Assembly (NCBI RefSeq): GCF_023255755.1
Contig: NZ_JAGDVS010000093.1
Coordinates: 1-50,476, forward strand
Direction: 5' to 3'
Length of the DNA stretch: 50,476 nucleotides
From: Acidithiobacillus sp.
Lineage (GTDB): Bacteria; Pseudomonadota; Gammaproteobacteria; Acidithiobacillales; Acidithiobacillaceae
The notes beneath the pieces were generated by a model. The model was not told where the DNA came from. It did not search any database and saw nothing but the letters and a program-made list of their open reading frames with translations. Within the stretch, counting starts at the first letter, position 1; each line of letters starts with the position of its first letter. A program made the translations under genes and the position numbers. Of the stretch, positions 43,135 to 50,476 are shown piece after piece.

Positions 43135-44562
43135 TTATCCTGGTAATTGGATGGAAACATAGCGCAACTGCAAATATTCCGCCAACCCCCATTTGCCGCC
43201 CTCGGCGCCCAGTCCGGAAAGCTTGTTGCCGCCGAAAGGCGCTTGCGGGGTGGCGGGAGAGCCGTCATTGACGCCGACGATGCCGCATTGCAGCGCCTCC
43301 GCGACGCGGTATGCGCGTCCGAGATCGCGGGTCCAGAGATAAGCGGCCAGGCCATAGGGGGTGTCATTGGCGCGGGCGATAGCTTCCGCTTCGCTACGAA
43401 ACCCCTGTATGGGTAGCAGAGGGCTGAAGCTTTCTTCGTGGAATATACGGCTCCGCGGATCGAGGTCGGCGAGGAGTGTCGGGGAGCACCACAGGCCTTG
43501 TGCATCCCCTCCGCATAGGAGTCTTGCACCCAGGTCCAGGGCATCCTGCAATTGCGCTTTGAACTTCTGGACAGCGGCTTCGGAAACCAGCGGCCCGATG
43601 TCAGTGTCCTCTGCAAAAGGGTCTCCGACCTTGAGGTGACCCATAGCTTCAAGGTAGCGTGCGGTAAACTCCGGCAGGATCGCATCATCCACATACAAGC
43701 GGTTGGCGGCGACGCAGGACTGGCCGGCATAGCGGAATTTGGCATGGATGGTCATGGCCACCGCCGCATCGATATCCGCATCGGCAAAAATCAGCACAGG
43801 AGCATGCCCGCCCAGTTCCAGAGAAAGCCGTTTGATGGTCGGCGATCCCTGCGCATAAAGCTTCTGCCCGACCGCCGTGGAACCGGTAAAGCTCAACTTG
43901 GCTATGCGCGAGTCCGCCATCAGCCGTTCCGCCAGGGGTGCAGGATCAGAGCTGGGGAGAACCTGCAGGGTGCCAGCGGGTCCTTCCGCCTCCGCCCAGA
44001 GTTCGGCAAGTTTTAATGCGGAGAGCGGCGTTTGCTCATCGGGCTTGAGGATGACTGTACAGCCGGCTGCCAGAGCCGGCGCTATCTTGCGAACGACCAT
44101 GGAGACCGGGCTGTTCCACGGCGTAATGGCGAACACCGGACCAACCGGCACTTTCCAGATCTGCAAGCGCTTGTCTGGAAACTGGGAGGGGATACTTTCG
44201 CCGGTGATGCGCTTGCATTCTTCGGCGTACCAGCGCGCCAAGGCGACCGCGGTTTTGATTTCGGCACGACTCTGCCGTATGGGTTTGCCCATCTCCCAGG
44301 TGATGAGACGTGCGAGGTCTTCTGCGTGAACCTGGATGAGATCCGCCCAACGGCTGAGGATGGCCGCGCGCTGGTAGACGGTAGTATGACGCCAGGTTGC
44401 AAAAGCGACCGTTGCCGCCTGCACCGCTGCTTCAGCCTCCCGAGTTCCGCAATCGGACACTTCGGCGAGCATCTGTTGATTGACCGGGCTCCGTACCACA
44501 AATCGCGTCCTGAGGTCTGTCCAGCATCCATCGATGAATGCGGCTGTCGGTGCAAAGGGCAT
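43135..44562 (-). CDS. aldehyde dehydrogenase (succinate-semialdehyde dehydrogenase-like)
   Basis: A 475-aa ALDH. The catalytic glutamate lies in LELGGHAP and the cysteine in YAGQSCVAANR; the NAD(P) loop is FTGSTAVGQKL. Overall similarity by eye is to the GabD group, so succinate semialdehyde or a related aldehyde is the best guess. The start at MPFAPTAAF has AGGAAA upstream and removes a leader of non-coding character. It lies 70 bp after mop on the same strand; a nif link is not evident. Confidence 0.88.
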   Translation of the reverse strand: MPFAPTAAFIDGCWTDLRTRFVVRSPVNQQMLAEVSDCGTREAEAAVQAATVAFATWRHTTVYQRAAILSRWADLIQVHAEDLARLITWEMGKPIRQSRAEIKTAVALARWYAEECKRITGESIPSQFPDKRLQIWKVPVGPVFAITPWNSPVSMVVRKIAPALAAGCTVILKPDEQTPLSALKLAELWAEAEGPAGTLQVLPSSDPAPLAERLMADSRIAKLSFTGSTAVGQKLYAQGSPTIKRLSLELGGHAPVLIFADADIDAAVAMTIHAKFRYAGQSCVAANRLYVDDAILPEFTARYLEAMGHLKVGDPFAEDTDIGPLVSEAAVQKFKAQLQDALDLGARLLCGGDAQGLWCSPTLLADLDPRSRIFHEESFSPLLPIQGFRSEAEAIARANDTPYGLAAYLWTRDLGRAYRVAEALQCGIVGVNDGSPATPQAPFGGNKLSGLGAEGGKWGLAEYLQLRYVSIQLPG

Positions 44563-44754
44563 GAAGTTTTCCTGTGTGCGATGGACGGAAGCCGGGACGT
44601 TGCCGAATAACGTCCAAAGAAGGTACTCTTGCTGGGCAGGTTGTATCGGATTGACTGTAGCGCAGGCATTAATAAAGCGCAAAAGGGCCATACCCGCGCA
44701 GCATGCATCATAAACATTGTGGCCTCTATACACCTATCTGGAGCAAGACCATTG

Positions 44755-45144
44755 ATGCTTGAACCTGAAAGTACGCCCTACGTCCGTCTTGGTGGTGAGG
44801 AGGCCGTTCGCGAGCTGGTCAACCGGTTTTATGACCTGATGGATAGCGAGGCGCAGTGGCAAACTCCGCTGCGGGATATTCACCCGAAAGACCTTTCCGA
44901 GTCCAGGGAGAAGCTTTTTTTGTTTCTGTCCGGCTGGCTGGGCGGGCCTGATCTGTACGTGCAGCGTTTCGGGCATCCACGCTTACGGGCACGGCATGCC
45001 TCTTTCCCGGTAGACGATCAGGCGCGGGATCAGTGGATGGCCTGTATGCTTCGGGCCATGCACGAGGTAGAGATGGAGCCTGAACTCTATGCCCACCTGC
45101 AGGGTGCCTTTCAGCGCACGGCTGATTTCATGCGGAATCGCTAG
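44755..45144 (+). CDS. truncated hemoglobin (group II type)
   Basis: A 129-aa protein. YVRLGGEEAVRELVNRFYDLMD, FLFLSGWLGGPDLYVQRFGHPRLRARHASFPVD (in separate blocks) and the following RDQWMACMLRAM match group II truncated globins; the proximal His lies in RARHASF. It probably binds O2 or NO, perhaps protecting metabolism. GGAG lies 12 nt before the ATG, a loose fit. It is divergent from the aldehyde dehydrogenase gene. Confidence 0.9.
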   Translation: MLEPESTPYVRLGGEEAVRELVNRFYDLMDSEAQWQTPLRDIHPKDLSESREKLFLFLSGWLGGPDLYVQRFGHPRLRARHASFPVDDQARDQWMACMLRAMHEVEMEPELYAHLQGAFQRTADFMRNR

Positions 45145-45256
45145 AGTTAAAACCCGTAAAATACCGCCTTATTGTCCGAAGGGATGGGTCGGCTGGTGGA
45201 ACTGGGTAATTCATGAGACAGAACTTAACCAACTGCCGGGCTGGTCGGATATGGGC

Positions 45257-46516
45257 TCATGGGTCGGAAGCGTTGGCCGGAGAGCGAATGATTTCTACGG
45301 CGGCGCTGTGGCGTAGATAATCCGTTCCCCAGTCGAGGAGGGTGAGAAGGCGATTGCGGGTGCCGATGATGCGGTAGAGGTGCAGACCCAGCCAGAGTAG
45401 CCATGCGCTCCAGCCATGCCAGCGCAGATGCCAGCGCTCGATCTGGCAGACGCCATCGAAACGCCCGAGGACGGCCATACTGCCCTGGTCTTGATAAGCG
45501 AAGGGGGGAGGGAGGACCCGCCCTTGCCGTTGGGATTGCAGCAACAGAGCGGCGTGGCGGGCGCTCTGCAGGGCAAAGGGCGCCACCTGAGGCCAAAATT
45601 CACCATTACTGCTGCAGGCCAAATCGCCGAGGATGAAGACCTCAGGGTGTTCCGGCAGGCGCAGGTGGGGATCGACGATGATGCGCCCACCGGGTCCCTT
45701 GGCGCCGGGCAGGGTGGCCGCCAGCGGATTGGCCGTTACGCCGGCGGTCCAGACGAGAGTCCGGGTGGGGATCGCCGCGTCGGGCTGGCACTGCACGGTC
45801 CTCCCGTCAAAATCCCGGACATGGGTGTGAAAGCGCAGTTGAGCCCCGAGTTTTTGCAGCTTGCGGGCGGCTTGGGCCTGCAGAGGCGCGGCAAAGCCGG
45901 GAAGCAAGCCTGCGCCGCCTTGTACCAGGGTAACTTGCGCCTCTTCCGGCTGCAATTCCGGGTAGTCGCGGGGGAGCAAGACGCGCAGAAGCTCCAGCAA
46001 GGCGCCGCAGAATTCGACCCCTGTGGGGCCACCTCCGGCAATGACGAAGCTGAGCCAGCGCCGCCGTTCGGCGGGATCGCTACAGTGGCTGGCCGCTTCC
46101 AGGGCGGTGAGGATACGTGAACGGAGCGTCTCGGCCGCCTCCACGCCCTTGATCTGCAGCGCATGGCTGGCGATGGCGGCATTGCCGAAAAAGTTGGTGA
46201 CCGTGCCGAGGGCGATGAAGAGGTAATCATAGGGAAGGGTATCGCCGTCATCGAGAAAGATCGCCCGTTGGGGAAGGTCCAATCGAACGACTCGCCCCAG
46301 GCGAAAATGCAGGCCGCCGCCGCGCAGGAGGCGCCTTTGCGGGGTGGCGATAGCCTCCGCCTGGAGATCTCCGGCAGCCACCTGGTAGAGGAGAGGTTGG
46401 AAGAGATGATAATTGCACTGGTCGATGAGGGTCACCTCCAGCCCTTGACCCCGGAGGGCGTGGGCGGCGGCGTTACCGGCAAAACCGCCGCCAAGAATGA
46501 GGATACGCTCAGTCAT
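45257..46516 (-). CDS. ndh: type II NADH dehydrogenase (NDH-2)
   Basis: A 419-aa flavoprotein. The FAD motif ILILGGGFAGNAAAHAL is at the N-terminus and the NADH motif FVIAGGGPTGVEFCGAL about residue 160. VWTAGVTANPLA and FILGDLAC are conserved blocks of NDH-2. It oxidises NADH and reduces quinone without proton pumping. Its ATG overlaps the stop of the MFS gene by 8 bp. Last gene of a five-gene minus-strand operon. Confidence 0.92.
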   Translation of the reverse strand: MTERILILGGGFAGNAAAHALRGQGLEVTLIDQCNYHLFQPLLYQVAAGDLQAEAIATPQRRLLRGGGLHFRLGRVVRLDLPQRAIFLDDGDTLPYDYLFIALGTVTNFFGNAAIASHALQIKGVEAAETLRSRILTALEAASHCSDPAERRRWLSFVIAGGGPTGVEFCGALLELLRVLLPRDYPELQPEEAQVTLVQGGAGLLPGFAAPLQAQAARKLQKLGAQLRFHTHVRDFDGRTVQCQPDAAIPTRTLVWTAGVTANPLAATLPGAKGPGGRIIVDPHLRLPEHPEVFILGDLACSSNGEFWPQVAPFALQSARHAALLLQSQRQGRVLPPPFAYQDQGSMAVLGRFDGVCQIERWHLRWHGWSAWLLWLGLHLYRIIGTRNRLLTLLDWGTDYLRHSAAVEIIRSPANASDP

Positions 46517-47653
46517 GGGGCATGCCCCCTTGCGCATGGGCTGGCCGGCTGTTGCGCCAGGCGAGATAGAAGAGAGGGATGGCCCAGAGGGCCGACAGGG
46601 TATAAATGTCACCGAGGCTGAGCAGACTCTGCAGGGGGCCGAGCCCGAAGGAGCCGATGCCTTCGCCCACCATGAGTGCCCCGACCAGGAGTCCGGCCAT
46701 CTGGGTGCCTTCCTTGGGGTGGGCGGCAATGCCGTAGGCCATGCTGTAGGGATAGTAGATGCCGCAGGCGACCCCCGCGGCCGTAAAGGCCATGAGCAAG
46801 GCGCTGGTGTTGACGAGATGGGGGATGAGCAGGAAGCATACGGCGATCCCCAGAGGCGCAAGCAGATAAATGATCCGCCGGTGCAGCAAATGGTTGGGAA
46901 TAAAGCCCAAGGCAAAACGCGCGGCGGTCATGCCGCCCCAGAAAAGGGCCAGGGCGAGGGCACCGCTGGCGGCTGGCAGACCGCGGTTGACACTGACCAG
47001 GACATTGGCCCAGCTCCCGAAGCTGCCTTCGCAGATGGCGTAGATCAGCACAGCGCCAGCAAAAGGCAGCATGGAACGGCGCCAGGCGCGCAATCCGCCC
47101 AACTCTGCCGGCCCATCGGCGGCAGTAGGCAGCAGGAGGAGGACCAGCCAGGCCATGGCGAGGAGGCCCAGCCGATGCGGCTGCGGAAGCCTTCGAGGAT
47201 CAGGGGTGAGAGGGCGGTAGCACCACCGATGACGGCGTTGAGGATGGTCACCGCCGCCGCGGCGGCCCCGGCAAAGAGGAGAGAGGCAGAGCGGTTGATG
47301 ACGGCGTTGGTGAGGCCAAAGCCGATACCGAGGCAGAGCGTCTCGGCGAGGATCAGCCCATACGCCAGATTGCCACCCGTAAAGGCAGCGGCCACCAGCA
47401 GGAACATGGCGGCGGCGTTGCTCAATACCCCCAGGCGAAAAACGCTGGCGCCACCGAAACGGCTGTGGATGTCCCCGGCGGCCAGGGCGCTCAGGATGGC
47501 GCCAAGGATCTCGGGGAAATACAAAAATCCATAGGCACTGCTGCTGAAAGCGTAAGGGGCCTGATGCAGAATGTGACCGAGAGCGGGAACCATGACAAAG
47601 GCTGCGCCTTGCAAGAACCCCGCGGTGTAGATGGCAATAGTGCCGCGTTTCAC
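46509..47653 (-). pseudogene. frameshifted MFS transporter
   Basis: The N-terminal half (MKRGTIAIYTAGFLQGAAFV..., six helices, up to LILEGFRSRIGW) and the C-terminal half (GLLAMAWLVLLLLP...AHAQGGMPHD, six helices) are in different frames. The break lies near 47157-47190, where the first frame turns into a Ser/Cys/Pro-rich tail and the second begins in mid-helix. Together they make one ~380-aa 12-helix MFS carrier. The substrate is unknown. A single indel, either real or a sequencing error, explains it. It sits between GMC and NDH-2 with overlapping ends. Confidence 0.82.
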
Positions 47654-49182
47654 GTTCTGGTCCCTGTTTTGAAGCGCTCGGTCAGATGTTCGGCGACGCG
47701 GATGGCATTGGCCATGATGGTGAGGGAAGGGTTGACCGCGCTGATGGAAGGCATGAAGGAAGCGTCGACAACGTAGAGGTTGTCGAGGTCATGGGCCTTG
47801 CACCAGGGGTCCAGAACGCTGTTTGCGGGATCTTCGCCAAAACGGCAAGTTCCCACCTGATGGGCGGTAGCGGCGATACCCATGGTCTGAAAGAAGACCA
47901 TGGAGAAGCCGGCCTGGTGGAGGATACTGCGCCATTGGGCACAGAGGCGCCGGTGGCTTTCGCGGTTTTTGGGCTGCCAGGCGAGGCGGATATGGCCGTC
48001 GCTATCGAGGGTGACCCGGTTGCCCGCATCGGGCAGGTCTTCGGTAGTGAGCCACCAGTCCACGGAGTGGCTGGCAGTCCAGGCGCTGACGGGGATGGGG
48101 AGCCGGGGTTGTTGGGCATGGAGCAGTGCCGGCGTGACCTTGCCGAGATTCTGGATGTGGCCGAGGGGATAGGGATAATTGGGGTCGCCCGAATCGTCGT
48201 AAAAGTCGTTGATGGCGAGGGTCTTCTGGAAGACGGTGGTGTTTTCCTGGGTGGCTTTGAGCGCCATGCAGGCGCTGTTGAGATGGCACATGTAGTTGCG
48301 CCCGACCTGGTCGCTGCTGTTGGCGAGGCCTTGGGGTGCGATGGCATCGGCGGAAGCGAGGAGGATGGCGGCAGAGTTTACGGCGCCGGCGGCGAGGACG
48401 ATGACTCGGGCGCGCAAGGTGCCCTGATCGGTTTCCACACCTTCCACGCCCTTGCCGTTGGTACCGCGCAGCAGGCGCAGGACACGATGGTGAGTGAGGA
48501 GGCGAACGTTGGCGTGCGCCAGGGCGGGGGTGACGCCGCAGACTTCGGCATCGCCCTTGGCGTGCAACAAGCAAGGGAAGCCGTCACAGGTGGGGCAACG
48601 CACGCAGGGGCTATGGGCGGGGTCTTCCTCGTGGCGCTGGAGGGCGAGGGGAAGGGGAAAGGGGTGCAGCCCCATATTCCGCAATTTTTGCTCCAGGGCC
48701 GCGAGGATGGGTTCATGGCGGAAGGGCGGAAAGGCAAATGGGCCGCGGGGCGGTTCCAGGGGGTCGGCACCGGCCTGGCCGTGGGTAAAGTACCAGGCCT
48801 CGGCCTGGTCATAGTGGGGCGCGAGATCGGCGTAAGCGATAGGCCAAGCGGGGGTGAAACCGTCGCGATGGCGGCGAGGCAGGAAGTCTTTTTCGCGTCG
48901 GCGCAAAACGGCGGCCCCATAGAACTTGGTGTTGCCCCCCACATGGTAGCCGGTAAGGGGGGTAAATGGCTGCCCCGCGCCGTCGCGCCACTGTTCGTGG
49001 GTGTGGTAGCGGTGTTCGGCAAAGACGGTGTGGGGATCCCAGTTGCCCCATTCGCGGGGGAGGTAGTCGCCGCGTTCGAGGATGAGGAGGGACAATCCCG
49101 AGGAAGCGAGGGCGCGGGCCAGGGTGCCGCCGCCGGCGCCGCTGCCGATGATGATCACATCGGCATCGAGGCTAACCGCCAT
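47650..49182 (-). CDS. GMC-family oxidoreductase
   Basis: A 510-aa flavoprotein. The FAD motif DVIIIGSGAGGGTLARALAS is at residues 7-26. YHVGGNTKFYGAAVLRRREKDF lies in the middle, and the C-terminal HQVGTCRFG...NPSLTIMANAIRVAEHL contains the catalytic His and Asn region. Interior CVRCPTCDGFPC cysteines resemble the sugar/cellobiose-type subgroup. It probably oxidises an alcohol or sugar to a ketone or lactone. The start at MAVSLDAD overlaps the SDR gene by 11 bp; the stop overlaps the MFS start. Confidence 0.92.
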   Translation of the reverse strand: MAVSLDADVIIIGSGAGGGTLARALASSGLSLLILERGDYLPREWGNWDPHTVFAEHRYHTHEQWRDGAGQPFTPLTGYHVGGNTKFYGAAVLRRREKDFLPRRHRDGFTPAWPIAYADLAPHYDQAEAWYFTHGQAGADPLEPPRGPFAFPPFRHEPILAALEQKLRNMGLHPFPLPLALQRHEEDPAHSPCVRCPTCDGFPCLLHAKGDAEVCGVTPALAHANVRLLTHHRVLRLLRGTNGKGVEGVETDQGTLRARVIVLAAGAVNSAAILLASADAIAPQGLANSSDQVGRNYMCHLNSACMALKATQENTTVFQKTLAINDFYDDSGDPNYPYPLGHIQNLGKVTPALLHAQQPRLPIPVSAWTASHSVDWWLTTEDLPDAGNRVTLDSDGHIRLAWQPKNRESHRRLCAQWRSILHQAGFSMVFFQTMGIAATAHQVGTCRFGEDPANSVLDPWCKAHDLDNLYVVDASFMPSISAVNPSLTIMANAIRVAEHLTERFKTGTRT

Positions 49183-49957
49183 GGCGGAAATCCGGATAGA
49201 TGAGCATGCCACCATCGACGGCGATGGTAGTGCCGGTGATGTAGCTGGCGAGATCGCTGGCGAGGAACGCCACGACATGGCCGATTTCTTCCGGCGCGCC
49301 AAGGCGTTCCATGGCGATTTTGTCATCGAGGTCTTTGAGCGTATCAGGGTTGCCCCAGACGGCTTCGTTGATGGGCGTCTTGATGGCGCCGGGGGCGATG
49401 GCGACCACGCGTATGCCCTTGTCGGCGGTTTCCTGGGCGAGGGTCTTGGTGAACATGGAGAGCCCCGCCTTGGCGCTGGTGTATGCGCTGTAGCCCTCCC
49501 AGGGGATGAACTCGTGTACCGAGGTAATGTTGACGATGACGCCGCACGCACATTTTTCCATGCGCGGAATAGCGGCGCGGGCGCAGTAGTAGGGACCCAG
49601 GAGATCGACGGCGAGGATTTTTTCCCAAACCTGCGGATCGTCGTCACCGACGACGGCGCGGGGACCATCCATGCCGGCATTGTTGACGAGAATATCGAGG
49701 CCGCCAAAAGCGCTGTCGATTTCCTGCAGCAGTTTTTCGACGGCGGCAGGATCGGCGATGTCAGCCTGGAATGCCCGCGCTTTGCCGCCTTTGCCCTGAA
49801 TGGCGGCGACGACTTGTTCGGCCTCGGTCTGCGCCTTGCGGTAATGAACGGCAACCTGGGCGCCGGCGGCCGCCAGGATTTCGGCGATGGCTTGGCCCAA
49901 ACCGCCGCTGGCACCGGTAACCAGGGCACGGCGCCCGGTGAGATCGATGGCAATCAT
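49172..49957 (-). CDS. short-chain dehydrogenase (glucose 1-dehydrogenase-like)
   Basis: A 261-aa classical SDR. TGASGGLGQ forms the NAD(P) loop, NNAGMDGP follows strand 4, and the catalytic triad is Ser (NITSVHEF), Tyr and Lys (YSAYTSAKAG). It ends with GTTIAVDGGML, typical for glucose 1-dehydrogenase/FabG-like enzymes. AAGGAG precedes the ATG. It overlaps the preceding GH15 gene by 4 bp, which suggests joint work on sugars or glucosides. Confidence 0.92.
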   Translation of the reverse strand: MIAIDLTGRRALVTGASGGLGQAIAEILAAAGAQVAVHYRKAQTEAEQVVAAIQGKGGKARAFQADIADPAAVEKLLQEIDSAFGGLDILVNNAGMDGPRAVVGDDDPQVWEKILAVDLLGPYYCARAAIPRMEKCACGVIVNITSVHEFIPWEGYSAYTSAKAGLSMFTKTLAQETADKGIRVVAIAPGAIKTPINEAVWGNPDTLKDLDDKIAMERLGAPEEIGHVVAFLASDLASYITGTTIAVDGGMLIYPDFRHGG

Positions 49958-50476
49958 GTGTTTTCTCCTTGCAGGGTGATGCTGAAGTCCTCTTCCTGCC
50001 ACTGGCCGGTATCCCGCCAGTAGAAGGTGAATTGAAGCGTGGTACCAGGCGCCATTTTCTGCGTGGGCAAAATGGCTACATGGCCGAGGTCCCAATCTTC
50101 CGACAAAGTGTCGGTGGGGTTTTGCCAGCCATTGAACCCCCAATGCACCGTAAAGGGTGCCGAGAGCAGGAAGCGCAGATCGTTGCCGACAGGCATTTGC
50201 CGGGGGCGTTGGCGAAAACGCCAGAGCGTATATACGATCTTTGGCGCCTTGCCCTGATAGCGTTTCCATGTGGTCTGGGGGCGATCGACGGGATAACCCC
50301 GCTGCCAACTGTGACAAAGCTTGACGAACTCGCCATGGGTCCAGACCAAGGGCATGGCGGAGCCGCTGGGCCGCCCGGGGAAGAGGTCGCGGTCGGGAAT
50401 GGCGGCGCTATCCCAGACCTGTTCGGGCAGGAGGCCGCCAGGGCCGGTCATTTTGGTCATGGTCTCGATATAGGGC
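49954..50476 (-). CDS. GH15 glucoamylase, C-terminal part
   Basis: The gene runs off the end of the window; only the last ~173 residues are seen. GPGGLLPEQVWDSAAIPD contains the glutamate-bearing LPEQVWD block of GH15 enzymes, followed by GSAMPLVWTHGEFVKLCHS. The last ~90 residues form a beta-rich C-terminal domain. It releases glucose from starch or glycogen-like polymers. It heads (as seen here) the SDR-GMC-MFS-NDH2 operon with ATGA coupling. Confidence 0.88.
   Translation of the reverse strand, partial: PYIETMTKMTGPGGLLPEQVWDSAAIPDRDLFPGRPSGSAMPLVWTHGEFVKLCHSWQRGYPVDRPQTTWKRYQGKAPKIVYTLWRFRQRPRQMPVGNDLRFLLSAPFTVHWGFNGWQNPTDTLSEDWDLGHVAILPTQKMAPGTTLQFTFYWRDTGQWQEEDFSITLQGENT

Noticed and set aside
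47686-49203. A 505-codon plus-strand frame opposite the GMC oxidoreductase.
   Set aside because: Gly/Val/Asp-rich composition typical of an antisense frame; the minus-strand product has clear FAD and catalytic motifs.

Overview
The window is a nearly complete molybdenum nitrogen-fixation (nif) island of a chemolithoautotrophic proteobacterium. Gene content, NifH/NifD sequence character, moderate-high GC, glycolate oxidase genes and the absence of nifL all fit an Acidithiobacillus ferrooxidans-type organism. That assignment is an inference from remembered family features, not a database match. The window opens on a perfect 54-bp palindrome that looks like a contig end.

Layout: (1) 1-4.0 kb: the end of glcE, glcF, an OprD-like porin and an orphan WtpA-type oxyanion-binding protein. 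(2) 4.1-6.6 kb: a small plus-strand operon (AAA+ ATPase, unknown protein, Rieske ferredoxin) behind a sigma54-type promoter. (3) 6.6-14.5 kb: a minus-strand operon read from a NifA/sigma54 promoter: iscA-nifU-nifS-nifV-nifP-nifW, then a SagB-like double nitroreductase, a rhodanese-ankyrin fusion, an FmdB zinc ribbon and an unknown 77-aa protein. (4) 14.6-25.1 kb: the structural operon, minus strand: nifH-nifD-nifK-(broken ferredoxin)-ferredoxin-nifE-nifN-nifX-DUF269-DUF683-fdxB-nifQ-unknown, ending at a good intrinsic terminator. (5) 25.1-29.8 kb: divergent from nifH, a plus-strand operon of a pseudo-receiver protein, draT, a draG-nifO fusion and nifA. (6) 29.9-38.6 kb: the nifB operon: nifB-fdxN-iscA2-unknown-TPR-LRV-nifZ-nifZ2-nifS2-nifT-unknown-DegT homologue-ferredoxin-unknown-SIR2-like. 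(7) 38.6-43.1 kb: an Rrf2 regulator and molybdate uptake genes (modA, a TOBE protein, modBC, modD, mop). (8) 43.1-50.5 kb: ordinary metabolism: aldehyde dehydrogenase, truncated hemoglobin, then a minus-strand operon of a GH15 glucoamylase end, an SDR dehydrogenase, a GMC oxidoreductase, a frameshifted MFS transporter and NDH-2.

How it works together: NifA carries the full C-x11-C-x19-C-x4-C motif of oxygen/redox-sensitive NifA proteins. It probably activates five -24/-12 promoters that can be read directly (before the AAA operon, iscA-nifU, nifH, the draT operon and nifB); four of them have an exact TGT-N10-ACA upstream site in reach. NifU, NifS and the IscA proteins build Fe-S clusters, NifV makes homocitrate, NifB/Q/E/N/X make FeMo-co, several ferredoxins supply electrons, DraT/DraG switch NifH at its conserved arginine, and the mod genes bring in molybdate. 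The least understood parts, all inside apparent nif operons, are the AAA-Rieske operon, the pseudo-receiver before draT, the lysine-less DegT homologue, the SIR2-like protein and several small unknown proteins.
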